DNA of 64,000 nt from Symsagittifera roscoffensis (lineage: Eukaryota; Xenacoelomorpha; Acoela; Convolutidae). Numbering within the stretch: position 1 is the stretch's first letter; each line of letters opens with the position of its first letter. This document shows positions 42,633 to 54,450 of this stretch, piece after piece. The notes under the pieces are model-generated. The model did no database searches, was not told the DNA's origin, and worked only from the letters and a program-made list of their open reading frames with translations. Where the stretch lies: the NCBI RefSeq assembly GCF_963678635.1, contig NC_087071.1, positions 41,866,153 through 41,930,152 of the forward strand, given 5' to 3'. The position numbers were made by a program, and so were the translations under genes.

Positions 42633-42997
42633 TGAGTTATGTATTTGCTACTGTACTCATAGAGTAATTTCAGATAAGGTACAAAGTCTGCTCGTCACGC
42701 TATCTTATTTTCGGCCGGATAGGTTCGTGCATATTCCTAGTCTAATACCAATCTTCATCTTACTCTTATATCTCCTAGTCTCAATAGATCTAGTGTACAC
42801 CGGTTTGCGCGAAATAGTTCCAAAATCTAAGTTTAATTCAAACTGTTCTGGTGTTGAAACTACAAGTAGTTTCAACACTTAACAATTAAGTGGGGTATTA
42901 GTTTGATGGAGCCTGATTGGTTAGTATTTAATATTTTATAGGGATAAATTATCATAATAATAACCAATGATATAAATCAAGTTCAGATCTGGTTCCA
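42633..42997 (-). repeat. Element F 3' LTR
   Basis: 365 bp; minus strand TGGAACC...AACTCA. Contains TATAAAAT (42933-42940) and the hairpin at 42851-42878. Confidence 0.9.
42851..42878 (-). promoter_or_regulatory. Perfect 13-bp hairpin in element F LTR
   Basis: GTGTTGAAACTAC-AA-GTAGTTTCAACAC: 13-bp arms around two bases. It lies about 55-85 bases downstream of the TATA box on the minus strand, so probably in the first 60 bases of the RNA. The 5' LTR copy (61313-61340) has one mismatch. Position resembles a TAR-type leader hairpin; function is inference. Confidence 0.55.
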
Positions 42998-44763
42998 CCC
43001 ATCCGAGGTTTAGAGAGTTTTAGTTTTTTGTTCTTTTGTGTTCATTTGCGATGGAGGATGGATGAAGTTCGTTGTATGTCGCGAGCATCATTTCTGTTCC
43101 GTTCTTGGAGAATGAAGCTCCAAGAAGCTGGAATGGTGGATATCAGTTTGTCATTCAACAATGAATAAGACCGCCAACAAAGTCAAGCTGATTTCCAAAT
43201 GGTTTGTTATGATCGGTTGGTCTTGTTTGGTAGAAAACTGTGTTTCGATCTCGTTTGGGAATATCGTGGATCTTGAGCTTTGATGCAATGCCTGGTGACT
43301 TGGCTCTGTACGTATAGTTGAACATCGAGATGGTCATTGTTCTGTTGCGATGGATCTCCTTTTCTGCGATGCCAAGTCGTACTTTAAACACATTGAGTGT
43401 AGTGATTAAGGGCAGCATGTCAGGTGGGTTTTGCCATTCCGTAGTTGGAGTGTGATTGGGTTGTCAAATTTCCTGCTGCTCGTCTTTGGGCTGTGTATAA
43501 TCTATATACTGCATTATTTTATTAACATACACAAGTCTTTGTTAATCGTGTTTTTAGTTATGATTTTGTATTAGTTTTTATTGCAACAGCGTTTTTTTTT
43601 AGTTCGATTAATTTTAAGAGTTACTCACACATGAGTGACTCCCGTCAAAATTAGTGTCGTGGGTGTCACAAAGCGTGGATGTAGGAAGGTGGGTGAGGCC
43701 GGCTATAGAGCATGCTCAGAACGTCCTCTTCTGGTCGGTTAGGCCAGAAGTGAGGGTATAATTTCGTGCTCTCTATTTGGAGGGTCCTGTGTTCGTTCAA
43801 CTTTTCATGCCATTTTTTTTGCTCGTGTTTTCTTTTGTTGTCTTAATTTTGTCTTTTCTTCAAAAATCAAATTGTTCGTTTTGGTTTTGACTTTCGACTT
43901 TTTGGTGTTTTGTTCTTTTGTGTTCAGACTTAAAAGTAGTCCCTAAAAGAATAATTTATCCGGTTCTAAGCTCGTGTTAATCTAGTTTGGGTACCGTGGA
44001 TTTTCTTTTCTTAGTCTTGCTGTTAGGTTGTGGGTTATGGTATTTAGTAAGCTTGCGTTGGTTTGTTTGGATTATGATAAAATTCCTTTCCAACCGGGTT
44101 AAAGGAATGTTTGAAATGTGTTAATACGTGTTACAGTTGTTAGAGTGAAAGTTGAAACTAAAATTCTTTATTTTAAACAATTCTTTGTGGGCGAGCAATG
44201 CGAACCTGGATAGAATATTTGTGCGAGAGATTATAAAGAAGCATCTACTGCTTTGTGTAATTTTATAAACAATTTTTATCATTTTATTACTTTTAAATTT
44301 ATAAATTTACTGCTTCATTTGGGGGTTGAAACTAATAAATTATTTTCAATTGTATGAATTTTTATTGCTTTGGGGAAAAACTCATATATTAGTTTACTAC
44401 TTTGTACGGGATAATTTTATTGTTTCAATTATTGGACAAGTTTAAAGAAATTAATGTTTTGAAAAAGAGTTTCTGATTTTTAATTTGCTTCTTTGTTTTG
44501 CAGATGAATGATGATTGTGCCTCTAAAGAAAAAAAGAAATCATCGAATAATCATGAATAGTCTTTTTTGAATTTGTTAGCAAGGTATTGATTTCATATTA
44601 CCTTATCGTCGCTGAAGAAGCCATGAGGAAAAACATCGTAGATGATATCAGATGAGGTTAGTAGTTTAGCTAACAAACGAATGATGTTTTTAGTCTGCAA
44701 AAAAGGCCAAAGCTATTGAAGTGCTTCCATGATGTTAGGTTCTTCAGTGTCAGGTGTTTGTTC
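42998..44763. other. Element F 3' non-coding region
   Basis: 1.8 kb between the last ORF and the 3' LTR, without a credible frame. A GC-richer patch at about 43640-43790 includes the hairpin CTTCTGGTCGGTTAGGCCAGAAG-like inverted repeat (43729-43751). Confidence 0.6.
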
Positions 44764-45081
44764 TCACGGGGTGTTTTGAATTAAGTTATATATTTTGTGT
44801 TTATAGCGAGTGTTATTTATGAATTCTAGGATTGGGACTTCGACGGGCTGAAGGAATTCATGAGGGATGATCCTTGGGCGGGCTTCGTCTACGTTTATGA
44901 GTTTGTTTAGTGGGCAGAAGATATACATTTGAGTGATGGGATCATAGTTTCGGAGGGTTGCCTTGTAGGTTAGTGCCTTTAATACAAAAAGTAAAATTAA
45001 GAAAAAACGGTGATGTGTATTAAGAGTTAAAGTATTGAAAACTATGGTGAGTTTTTCGTGCTGCTGTATTGTGACTTTCAA
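44764..45081 (-). CDS. Element F accessory ORF, possible secreted glycoprotein start
   Basis: 105 codons. Residues 26-40 form a hydrophobic segment (FFLILLFVLKAL) usable as signal peptide or membrane anchor, followed by an ectodomain-like part with one cysteine and an N-glycosylation site (NNT). It is the last ORF before the 3' LTR. Either an env-type protein cut short or an accessory gene. Not recognised. Confidence 0.4.
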   Translation of the reverse strand: MKVTIQQHEKLTIVFNTLTLNTHHRFFLILLFVLKALTYKATLRNYDPITQMYIFCPLNKLINVDEARPRIIPHEFLQPVEVPILEFINNTRYKHKIYNLIQNTP

Positions 45082-45607
45082 TGAATTTCAAATAAGTGCA
45101 CGTATGTGTTTATTTATTTCGTAACATGATTTCGTGTGAACAGTGCATGTCTCGTTTTTTTTTGGTGTGAGGAAATGAAAAGTTTGTGAAAAATGGTTGA
45201 ATTTGTTAAATTATGATTCGTAAGCATTGGTATTACGTAGTGCTGCGGATATGACTTTGTCATATTTTTTTATCTAAGATGTTGAGAGTAAAGGTGTATA
45301 AGGTCTTTATGAAAAATTTCTCAGTTAGTTGAGGGTTAGTATTTGAGTCGCCAAGTAGACAAATGTCTTCATTTGGGCGGATAATATTACGATCGTAATA
45401 ATCGATGGAGTGAGTATTCGCTTTAGGTGCAGCGAATTTGGTTATGGATTGTTGGTATCCTATTTGCGTGAACCGGCTTGAAGTTAGTGCTGTTGTGAGA
45501 AGGTAGAGTAGGGTGCTGGATATTTCAATATTATGAGTAGTGTTATGTAGTGGTAATGTTAATGGAATGATAAAGTAGTAATGAGATTTCCATGAGAGTG
45601 TTGGATA

Positions 45608-46099
45608 TTAGACATGCTCGTTTATATAATTTTTTCTTTCCTTATGGGGTCGGAATGGAAGTATGTATATTGGGGAAAAAGGGTAAATATATTTGTAGGA
45701 ATTTTTTGTATTAGAGTAAAGTGGATGATTTATAAATGATGTGGATGTTCCTTGGTTAGATGAGAATGGGGTATTTGGGAATTTTTGTTTAAAGGTTCTA
45801 TAAGCGCGGTTTGTACTGGAGGATGGGGTTGATGGGGAAGTCGTATTTTGGGAGGGTGTATAAGTTGAGGAGGGGGTTGGGGTTGATGGAGTGGATGGTG
45901 TTAAATATCGTGAAAGCTGCTGAATAGTTAGTGTTTGAGGGTGTTGTAATTGTTGTTGTAAGGTTATGAAGTTATCTAGTTCATGTGATAATTGTTTGTG
46001 ATCTTGGTAGTTGTTATCAGATGATTCGCTGGTTAGAGGGGAATATATGGTTGTGACATATGAATTAGAAGAAGGAGGGGAAGGAGGTTCATTTTTCAC
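45608..46099 (-). CDS. Element F Ser/Thr/Pro-rich ORF (163 codons)
   Basis: Dominated by S, T, P, N and Q, with LTPSTPSTPTPSSTYTPSQN in the middle; no hydrophobic segment. It could be a mucin-like region or a cytoplasmic tail of the env-like protein encoded just upstream, as the Ser/Pro-rich composition already starts in another frame before 46099. Function unknown. Confidence 0.4.
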   Translation of the reverse strand: MKNEPPSPPSSNSYVTTIYSPLTSESSDNNYQDHKQLSHELDNFITLQQQLQHPQTLTIQQLSRYLTPSTPSTPTPSSTYTPSQNTTSPSTPSSSTNRAYRTFKQKFPNTPFSSNQGTSTSFINHPLYSNTKNSYKYIYPFSPIYILPFRPHKERKNYINEHV

Positions 46100-46558
46100 T
46101 TGGGAATGGAGAAGTTGAAAGGGGGTTGAGAAAATGTAGATGGACTGGGTTCAGAGTTTGCAAGTTCATCGGGTGTTTCGATATCGGAGTTGTTGAATTA
46201 GGAGATGGTGTTACATACTGTTTTGTTGGAATTAGTTTCTGATTTCATGGTGGGCGAGGGGTTAGGATGAGGTGATTGAGGTGGGGGAAAGCAAAAAATG
46301 GGATGATGGGGAAGTTGTTCTGAAGGTTGGATGGGTGGGAAATTGATCGAATGAGGGATCAAATTTGGCGGCTCATCGTGGGCTAAAAGATGGTTGTTCT
46401 GTGAACGAAAATTAGTGGTGTGTGGTTGTTCTATAATGTGTTCGTATGTGTCGTCTATGTTGGGCTATATGTTTTTATGTGTTGGATTGGGCTTTGTGGA
46501 TAATGAGATCTCAAAGTTATGAGGTCAGATAGGGCAATATTTCTAAAACTTCGTGGCA

Positions 46559-47262
46559 CTAATGGTAAGGGGTGGTTATGGTTGAGGTTTGGTTTTGCAA
46601 TTGTGGTGCTGTGGGCGTTGCATTTATATTGTTTTGTGATTCGTCATACGTGTTTGGTGTTGTTGATATTTTAGTGTTGTATTCTTTTATTTGAGCGTCT
46701 AAAAAATTTTTATTGATTGATGTTGAAAATATTCCAAAAAACAATGCGAAAAAAATGAGTGCTACGCTTGCTTGTTTATTTACTTGTATGTGTATTGCGC
46801 TTGTATTGTAGGTTCCTTGTAAGAGAGAGAAAACAAATCCAAGAAAATTAAAAATTGCGTAAATATAGTCAATCTTTCTAAGAGGTAGTAGGGCCATCCT
46901 AGAAAGGCATGAAGTTCGTTTTTCAAGTTGACAAAACTAAAAATATTTATTGGTGATATATCTTGTGGTCTGTATTTTTCGCCATTTAAGTAATTGCAAT
47001 CTTTTATATCTTTAAAATATCCGCTATAGTCTTGTGCGTGTATGTCTGAAAATCCTGCTGTTTCTGCAAGTTTGCGTAGGATTTGACCTATGGATTGTCG
47101 TTGGATTGTGTCCATTTTAAGGAGTAATTCTTGAAATTGTTGTGTTCGATTGTGATGTTGAATGTCTGATTTAGAGTATATGCCTGTTGATTGTAAATCA
47201 ATATGGTGATTACGGGCAATAGCTCTAATGCTTTCTGGTGAAATCTTTTTGAGTGGTTGCAT
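46559..47262 (-). pseudogene. Element F env-like protein, C-terminal membrane part
   Basis: Two overlapping frames (47262-46780 and 46897-46559). The first is helical with QRQSIGQILRKLAETAGFSD and ends in a hydrophobic stretch; the second has two hydrophobic segments (IYAIFNFLGFVFSLL and ASVALIFFALFFGIF) and an N/T/Q-rich tail. A frameshift around 46840 would explain the split. This fits the membrane anchor of an envelope protein located after pol. Confidence 0.5.
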
Positions 47263-47488
47263 GAGTGTAGGGTTTGATGTGAGAAGATAAAATTTATCCT
47301 CGACTGGGTTTAATTGTACTACATTGTGGCTGTTTTCTGATCCACTTGGGACTACTGTATCCCGAAAATAAGTTCTGCGGGAGAGTGTATCAACAAAATG
47401 TTTTTCATTTTTGTAGAATATTGGAATTCTTTTTTAGCATCTTTTATCACATATAAAGGTGACACTTTTTTTTGGTACAGGTGTAATA

Positions 47489-48926
47489 TCATAAAATATT
47501 TCCTTCGTAGTCAATAAAATTTGATCTGTTTCCTGACAATAAATATCTTGCATAAGGGATTTTTAGTACTGCTAGTGCAAGTGATTGTAGAATTTGTGCG
47601 CGTTCAAGTTCGCATAATTGACGGAGTGTTTCAAGTTCTGTCAAAGACACTTCTTGGAAAATTCCACCCATTGTGTAATCTAATTTCATGTCTAAGGGTA
47701 TGCCATAGTGGATTGCGCCAAAGTAACTGTTGTTCATGAGTGATAGTTCTTGTAAACGTGTACCTTCTGTATCTCGAGGTTTTAATTTTCCAACGGTTCT
47801 TCCTATGTTCTCTTGAATTTTAACTGGGACATATGAGTTCTCGTCAGTGTATGAACGAGATGTAGCCATTGGATTTATAATTAGTTTTCCTGTTTTCATG
47901 TCGAAACCGTTTTCGTATTCGACAAACATTTCTGAATATTGTGTTCTATAAAGTGGTTTGTTGTATTTACATGCAAGTTCGGTTTTTGGGTATATTTGGA
48001 AACGTGTTAATTTGTTCTCTATATTATGTATGATTCTAAATTTATAATTACTATGTCTAGCTTGGTCAGGGTTTACATTTTTAATTGGGATTGATTTAAT
48101 AAAAAAATTTTGATGAAATTTTTTCATTTTAGCGTGTATTTTTACTACTTGAAATGTTGTACTTGTGTCTTCAGGAAACCAAACGATTGTTGCTTGAGTG
48201 CGTTTTGTAGGATCGCAGTGTTCTTGGTCGGTTTTGCAAGGGAATCTGATTCCTTGTTAAATGATAGTGTCATCTTTTAAATCACGTGTTAGTTGTACTT
48301 TTTCAAGTTGTATTTTCCAATCAAAAAACATTATTTCTTAGTATCCTTTAACTTTCGTATCTGCTTTACAATTGGAGGGATTGTTTATTCCAGTGTGTGG
48401 TATCCAATTTTTATCATGGAGATCATATGTTAATCTTCCATGTGCTCCGTTAAAGGTAAATTTGGTATCTAATCTTATTTGACCTTAGTATTTTTCAAGT
48501 TCAACTTGATGTGCTAAGTCTGGAAAAACTTGGAATTTTACTACTTTTCTGTTTGTGCCTTTATTTGATGTGATTTTTAATCTTTTAAGTTCGTTTTTGC
48601 AATCTTCAGGGCTAAGGTGTAATAGTCTTTCGATATTACTTTGGTTGAAAGATTCATGATCTAGTCTATTTTTCTTCCGTTTGCGACTTGAGAACAATGT
48701 ACTTTCTTTTCGGAAACTGTTGCTGTTAGTGTTGTAGCTCTAGCTTTTGAGTAAAGTGTTGCTATGATATTAGTTGTTTTATTTGATTGTGGTTCTGATT
48801 CACCTTGAGTGACTTGGTTTTTGGCATATTTATGCTATGTTTTTTGTTCAGTTTCTTCACAACCATAATGTGTGACTAGTAAATCTTGGGGTCCTGTTCG
48901 GGTGGAAGAATTGTCGGGATCTGGTT
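47489..48926 (-). pseudogene. Element F env-like ectodomain
   Basis: Begins after a strong splice acceptor (minus TTTTTCAATTTTTCAG at 48927) and runs through several frames, the longest 48127-47489 (212 codons). It has scattered cysteines (YGCEETEQ near 48840; FPCKTDQEHC near 48230; ELACKYNKPL near 47970) and no nucleic-acid enzyme motif. The location after integrase, a splice acceptor, cysteines and a downstream membrane segment all suggest an envelope glycoprotein, like those of errantiviruses. Which fusion-protein class it belongs to cannot be told by eye. Interrupted by several stops, so non-functional here. Confidence 0.5.
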
Positions 48927-48950
48927 CTGAAAAATTGAAAAAGAAAAGGT
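48927..48950 (-). other. Splice acceptor before env-like region
   Basis: Minus strand: a 20-base pyrimidine-rich tract, then CAG. It could produce a subgenomic env RNA from the 5' leader. Confidence 0.45.
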
Positions 48951-49164
48951 TTTGAAAATTTATTATCTTCAAAATATACATGGGTATGATTGTCCTAAAT
49001 ATGGGTTATGAAAGCTGATATATCCTATTCTCTTTTTTGTGCTTCGATCGTTTTTGTAAATTACTTCTGTGGTTATAAACGGAGTAGGTAAAGATTGAGC
49101 GGTTATTTTTGGAGGTACTAGGAGTAAGGGATGGTGAACTATATTTTTTTAGTTTTACTGTGAT

Positions 49165-49530
49165 TTAAAAATTTAATGTCAAGTTGTCTTGTCGAAGTAT
49201 GTGTATATTATGTTCTTGAATATCTTTGTGAATGTCCTGTCGATAATCTAGTCTTTTTAGTGCCCAGTTGTGTAATCTGTGGCTATCGTGATAGTGTCCA
49301 AATAATGTATTCCAATCTAATCGTAGTTGTATGTTATTTGTAGAATTTTCTCTATATCTGGCGTCGAGGTTTATAGGAAAATTTGGAGTAATTGGTGTTT
49401 GTGAAATTGGGGTTAAAGAAGGTGTTGAAGGAAGTGAAGGATTTTCGGGTAGTGACAAAGGTGTGTCAGATGAAACGTCTATTGGGTCATTCATTATGTT
49501 TTGTTTGCTTTTGGTGAAAGCTTGTGTCAT
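49165..49530 (-). CDS. Element F accessory ORF (121 codons)
   Basis: N-terminal half rich in S, P and T (LPENPSLPSTPSLTPISQTP), C-terminal half helical with H, R and D (WALKRLDYRQDIHKDIQEHN). No known motif. It lies between the pol end and the env-like region, so it may be an accessory or linker protein. Confidence 0.4.
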   Translation of the reverse strand: MTQAFTKSKQNIMNDPIDVSSDTPLSLPENPSLPSTPSLTPISQTPITPNFPINLDARYRENSTNNIQLRLDWNTLFGHYHDSHRLHNWALKRLDYRQDIHKDIQEHNIHILRQDNLTLNF

Positions 49531-50271
49531 CCAAAATGGGAGATGTTGTGTAGTGGCTGCGGGATTAAAAGCGTTATCTCTGATTTGTTCAGATGTAGGG
49601 GTTGAACCTAAATAATCTGAGGGAATATCGATGTGTTTTGTTTTACTGGAGTTTGTGGGGAACTTTGAGTTATACTGCTAGAAAAGTTTATTGGATTTAA
49701 TGTAGGTGATTGAGCTATGTTAAATTGAACTCTGGGTTTGTTTTGTAGATTTCTAGTTCGTCGTGGATGAATTATTTGTCTATTAATTTCGAGCGTGTTT
49801 TGGTTTTGACTTTGATGTCTTGCTCTATTAAGATCGTGTTGGAGAGGGGGTATATATTATATACTGGTTCGTAATGTGGTTCGCTTAGAGGTGCATGGCA
49901 AGTTACTGGTTCTAGTGGTTCGGACAATCGTGCGTGTCTTTCTTCAAAAAAGTATGGATTGTCTTGAAAAGAAATGCGTGTTGATGATTGCGGATTATTT
50001 GTTTGAAAAGTTGTTGGTGTTGTTGGAGGATCTTGGGACGTTGTTGGTGGGGATTGATGTGGGGGTTCTTGATTAGCAATTTTGAAAAAATTTGTTGAAA
50101 ATTATTTCAGAAGAATTTTTGTGTTTGTTGTAAAATTCTTTAATAAAAAGTATTAAAAAATCGTTGCTAATACAAAATTACGAAAGCCTTTTTATGTATT
50201 TGCATTTTGTCATTATCAGGGATGTCAAAAATGTGAGGAATATTTAAAAAAAAAGAAAAACATCTATTCTA
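49531..50271. other. Element F, broken coding region
   Basis: Frames on the minus strand are short and interrupted, rich in H, Q, N and T. Probably continuation of the ORF at 49530. Confidence 0.4.
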
Positions 50272-50532
50272 CTAAATAGATGTTTGAACATTTAGATGGT
50301 TATTTGAATTATCGTACCACAAGAGGTGGTCAAGTATTTTAGAGAGGTTTATATAGGTTTGGGCTAGTGAATAAAAAATGACAAAAAAGTTGCAAAAAAT
50401 TAGTAGGGTGAGGATGAATAGTTCGAAAATGTTGAATATGAAATTGACGAAAGATTTGAAAAATTTGGAAAGTTTTGAAAAAAGATTTGAAACTATGGTT
50501 TGAATTTTATGAACTGTTTGAGAAATTAGCAT
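50272..50532 (-). CDS. Element F small membrane protein (86 codons)
   Basis: ATG start. Amphipathic N-terminal half with repeated F, S and K (LFSKLSKFFKSFVNFIFNIF), then one membrane-spanning segment (LFILTLLIFCNFFVIFY) and a short polar tail. First ORF after pol. Could be a viroporin-like or env accessory protein; family unknown. Confidence 0.45.
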   Translation of the reverse strand: MLISQTVHKIQTIVSNLFSKLSKFFKSFVNFIFNIFELFILTLLIFCNFFVIFYSLAQTYINLSKILDHLLWYDNSNNHLNVQTSI

Positions 50533-51529
50533 TTAAAGAAGTGATTTTTTCGTCGAAGTAATTTTTATTTTTTGAGGCCTAACTCAAGTGTGGTCGGATT
50601 ATTTTTTGATTTTTTGACAAGTGGATTCGGTTTCGGCAATTTTTGAGAGGAAAAGTGTGAAGGGCTCCTAAGTGTCTTCTTGTTTTTGTTGTTAATTATC
50701 TGATGATTGGGGTATCTGAGAGATATTCGTACTTTAAGCTAAATGATAATGTCCATTTTGTACTTTAGGCTAAGTTAATGCTGTTGCCTGAGGTGTTTTT
50801 GAAGTCTAAATTGGTACAATATTGTTGATCTTTGTACTGCTTGATAGGGGAGGTTTGTAACTTTGAAACTTTGCATATTTCAGGTGTCAATGTTTTGTGG
50901 TTTGCTTTTTTTTGACCTGGAGGTCTTTGAGTTATACTTAGAGATTAGCTTGAGTTTAGTTGTTTGTCGGCTAATGGAGTCGTGTTAAAAATGATTTGAT
51001 GATTCGGAAAAGCTTCTGATTGGCTGAATTTGAAGTAATTTGTTTAAGTGCTTTACAGCATGATTTTTGAGAAATTGTTTAGTCTATGAAAATATCTTTA
51101 TGAGATTAAAATGTGTATGCATTTTAAGGTGGTTTTTGAAATTCAACTTTCTTTAATAATTTACAATGTGGGATGAATGTTTTGTAATCTTTTCGTGGCT
51201 GATTTTGAAGTCGCGATGATTGTCTATGGTGAGATTTTTCTTTTTGATCTTGTGGTATAACTTTTTCTCCTAATTTTCAATTTTTTCTTTGTGTGTGAGA
51301 AATCTTTTTGCTATCGTTTTTTGATATTTGTTTGGTAAGTTCTTGTTCTTTTTATCTAACAGTTTTTGTATGATTTGCATATCAATGGTTTGATTTTGAT
51401 TTTGTTCTGAACTGTTTTAAGTGACTTTAAGTCCTGTAAAAGAGTATAACTGAGTAAGTTCTCGAAATGCGTACTCTTTTGGGTAGTAAGCTAAAAAAGT
51501 GTCTCGAAGTTGAACGATCTCTTTTTTGT
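50533..51529. other. Element F, pol-env spacer
   Basis: The pol frame ends near 51250 in broken, basic sequence. From there to 50532 is AT-rich without frames. Confidence 0.5.
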
Positions 51530-52600
51530 TCAAGTCTGTAAATTGTATGTTACATCCATGGGTTTATCAGTTATTTGATACGGTCCTTTTCGGAGTGGTT
51601 GTAACTTTTTAGAAATTCCTTTTTGTGTTTTTTGTGTTGTAAAATTTGGAAATAAAACATATGTTCCAGTTTTTAAATTTGTAGCTGGGGTAAATCGAGA
51701 ATTTAATTGGGAATTGATGTTTTTTTGAAATAGTTTTTTCGTTACTTTCTGGTACATTTCGTTGTGTTTTTTGTCTCTGTTCAAAATCCATTCGGTGTGT
51801 GTTCCGGAAGCTAATTTTAAAATTTGTGGATGATGAAAATGATCTTCATTGTGGGTATGTAGTGGTAGAATATAACACATTGATTCTTTAGTTGGTTGGC
51901 AATTACCTTGTGCATTTTTTGAAGAATTTGCTGTGAACATAATTGGTTTGCGTGGTTTCTGGTTAAAAACCATTTCGTAGGGTGATAATCCTAGGGTTGT
52001 TGTGATATGTCAATTAAAAGATAGTTGAAATAATTTTACGTCTGTTGACCATTCGGTATATCGTGTGTTATTTCCGTTTATGATACATCTAAGATATTCT
52101 TGTCTTGAACGGTTCATGCCTTCGACTAAACCATTAGTCCAAGGTGCATGAGATGTGAGTGGTTTGAGGTTAATGTTACATAAATGAAATATTGTAATGA
52201 TTTGGTTATTCGTAAATTCAGTGCCATTGTCTGTAACAATGATTTCTGGAAAACCGAATTTTGCTATCCAGTATTCATAAAGTGTTGTTTATGCATAATA
52301 AGCATCACAATGAGGTACTGGGTTAAGTGCTACGTAGTGAGTGAATGCATCTAATATTAGTTTTATATATGAGTTTCCTTCTGAGGATAGTGATATTGGT
52401 TCTTTTGTATCGAAAGAGATTCTGTGATTGAATAATAAACTTTGTGCTTCAAAATCTTGTTTTTCTGCGATTTGTTTTTGATTTGGGTATGGTTTTTTTA
52501 ATTGTCATGGTTGGCATTCCTTGCATAAAATTTTTATCCACATCGGTGCATTTGGGAAATAAAAATTTTGTGTAAAATTGGAACATGCTTTTTCTGCTCC
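51530..52600 (-). pseudogene. Element F integrase
   Basis: Catalytic core in broken frames: LILDAFTHYVALNPVP (first D, about 52350), VTDNGTEFTNNQI (second D, about 52230), NGLVEGMNRSRQ (E, about 52120). The C-terminal frame 51973-51530 has FTPATNLKTGTYVLFPNF and LRKGPYQITDKPMDVTYNL, the GPY/F module that many Ty3/gypsy integrases carry. A stop separates the first D from the rest. Zinc region degenerate near 52500-52600. Confidence 0.85.
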
Positions 52601-52825
52601 TGAGTTTCCTTTAGTGTGTAAAGAGTGAAAGGTATGAAACGCTGTAATCATCATACTTATTGGTAAGCCGGGTACTTTTTTTATCAGATGTTTGTGTTTC
52701 TAAAATATCCGTATCTTCATTGATTGAGGTGTTAATAAATTTTCTTAAATTTTTAAGGAGGGTTTTGTTTCTTAGTATGGTTGTATTGACTTTAAGGGGC
52801 TTGATTTTATATTTGTGCCAAGATT

Positions 52826-53128
52826 TTAACCGTCGAATGACTGGGTCAAGGTTTTGATGTTTTTGTAATAGTTCGAGTGTTTTTTTTCTGTTTTTGATAG
52901 AAAAATGTTTTCAATTTCAAAATTTGAGAAAGGTTTTGTATCTAGTGGGTCATGAAGATTAAACAGATAGTTAATTGTAAATTTTGAATCAGCATTTGGT
53001 GGGCCTGATGAATTTACATTATCAGTGAGATTTTCGTTTTTTATTATATGAAACGTAACTTTTTTATATAATTTTCGTTTGACTGGTTTTTGTTGGGTAT
53101 TGTTTTTTATCAATGAAGAGTATGACAT
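52826..53128 (-). pseudogene. Element F RNase H-integrase linker
   Basis: 100-codon open stretch without enzyme motifs (charged, N- and K-rich), lying between the end of RNase H and the integrase zinc region. Confidence 0.5.
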
Positions 53129-53773
53129 CGGTTGGAATGTAGATAATCCTAGTAAATTTATTTTATAGTGATTGTTTTGACAATTGAGATACAGTGGAAA
53201 GTGTTGTAGATTATTTGTTTGTGATTGTTCTACGTCAGTTTTTACTGCATATTTGCAATGTAATCTTGGTGATGTTTCATCTTTTGCAAGGAAAAAATTT
53301 TATATTTTGTGGTATTTCAACTGTTGTTTTTCGTGTGAATAATTCCAGTGTCGTATTTCTACTGAGAGTATCAGGTAGTGCAAGGTTTTCTCCTGCTGTC
53401 CAAAGTATATGTAAGTTTGGAAAATCCATTATAATAAGTTGCAATCTGTAAACTCTGTGGTTTGGGTTTGATTTTTGTGTAAAAAATTATTGGTTTATGG
53501 TCTGTAAAAAAACTGTTGGATGTTTGAATCCAAGTATTAAAAATTAATATTATGTGAGTGTATAGATTATAGCTGTGCTTTCTCTCATAAGGTTAAAAAT
53601 ATAAGTGTAAATAGTCTTGAATATGCTGAAATGAGATTCGTTTTATTTGTTCCATTGTGAGATTGTAATAATGCTGCGCCGATGCCAAAATTGGAGGCGT
53701 CGCACATGGCATAAAATGAATTATCGGGATTTGAAATAGTGTTAGATAAATATTCGGTGAGAAGAGTTTTCAT
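53129..53773 (-). pseudogene. Element F RNase H
   Basis: 53773-53585 includes YAMCDASNFGIGAALLQ, the RNase H first-aspartate motif. Further parts continue in other frames, including a LPDTLSRN segment near 53380, the usual end of gypsy RNase H. Confidence 0.8.
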
Positions 53774-53989
53774 CTCTTCGAATCGCTTTTGATGTTCTGT
53801 TGTCCATTCGAAATTATTTTGTTGTCCAAGGATGTTATTAAGTGGTCTTAAGTATACTGCATTTTGTAGTAGACGTATTTACTTAGGAAGTTTAACAATC
53901 CAAGAAATTTTTGATGGTTGGAGTTTTTGAATTGCGTCTATACGAGATTTCAATGGAATTATAGTGTTTCTTTCAATATATGTCCAAGG

Positions 53990-54450
53990 AATTTTACCCG
54001 TGGAAGGAAAAAATTTGATTTGTATTGGGCTGCTTTCATATTTTCTTGTAGTAGAAGTTGATGATATTTTTCTTAGACAAAAAACTTTTCGTCTTTTGTT
54101 TGTGATTGCATGAAAACATCGTCTAAATATGTAATTGCATCGTCTAAATATGTAATTTTGAGCTTTAATGGTCTGAAAATTTTACTCATAAATGCAGAAA
54201 ATGCTGCTGGTCCTATGGAAATTCTATAGAATAATCTATTGAATTCGTATTCTTGATTTCAATAACGAATTGTGTTAATCGTCGTGATTGTTCATCTAGT
54301 GGCATTTGGTTATATGCACTATTCATATCTGCTGTTGTAAAATATTTACCGTTTATTTTTGTGAGAATGACTTGGATTGGTTCAATAGGCCAATTACAAC
54401 TAGTTTCATTAATTAAAGAGTTGAGTTATCTTGCATCCAGAACTATTTTT
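53990..54450 (-). pseudogene. Element F RT catalytic palm, with duplicated YLDD
   Basis: Motifs in order: KIVLDAR (about 54440), TADMNSAYNQMPLD (first catalytic D, about 54320), SIGPAAFSAFMSKIF (about 54210), then motif C. Motif C is present twice in tandem, ITYLDDA-ITYLDDV, from an exact duplication of about 20 bases (54118-54160), in frame. A stop and a shift lie upstream. Confidence 0.85.
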
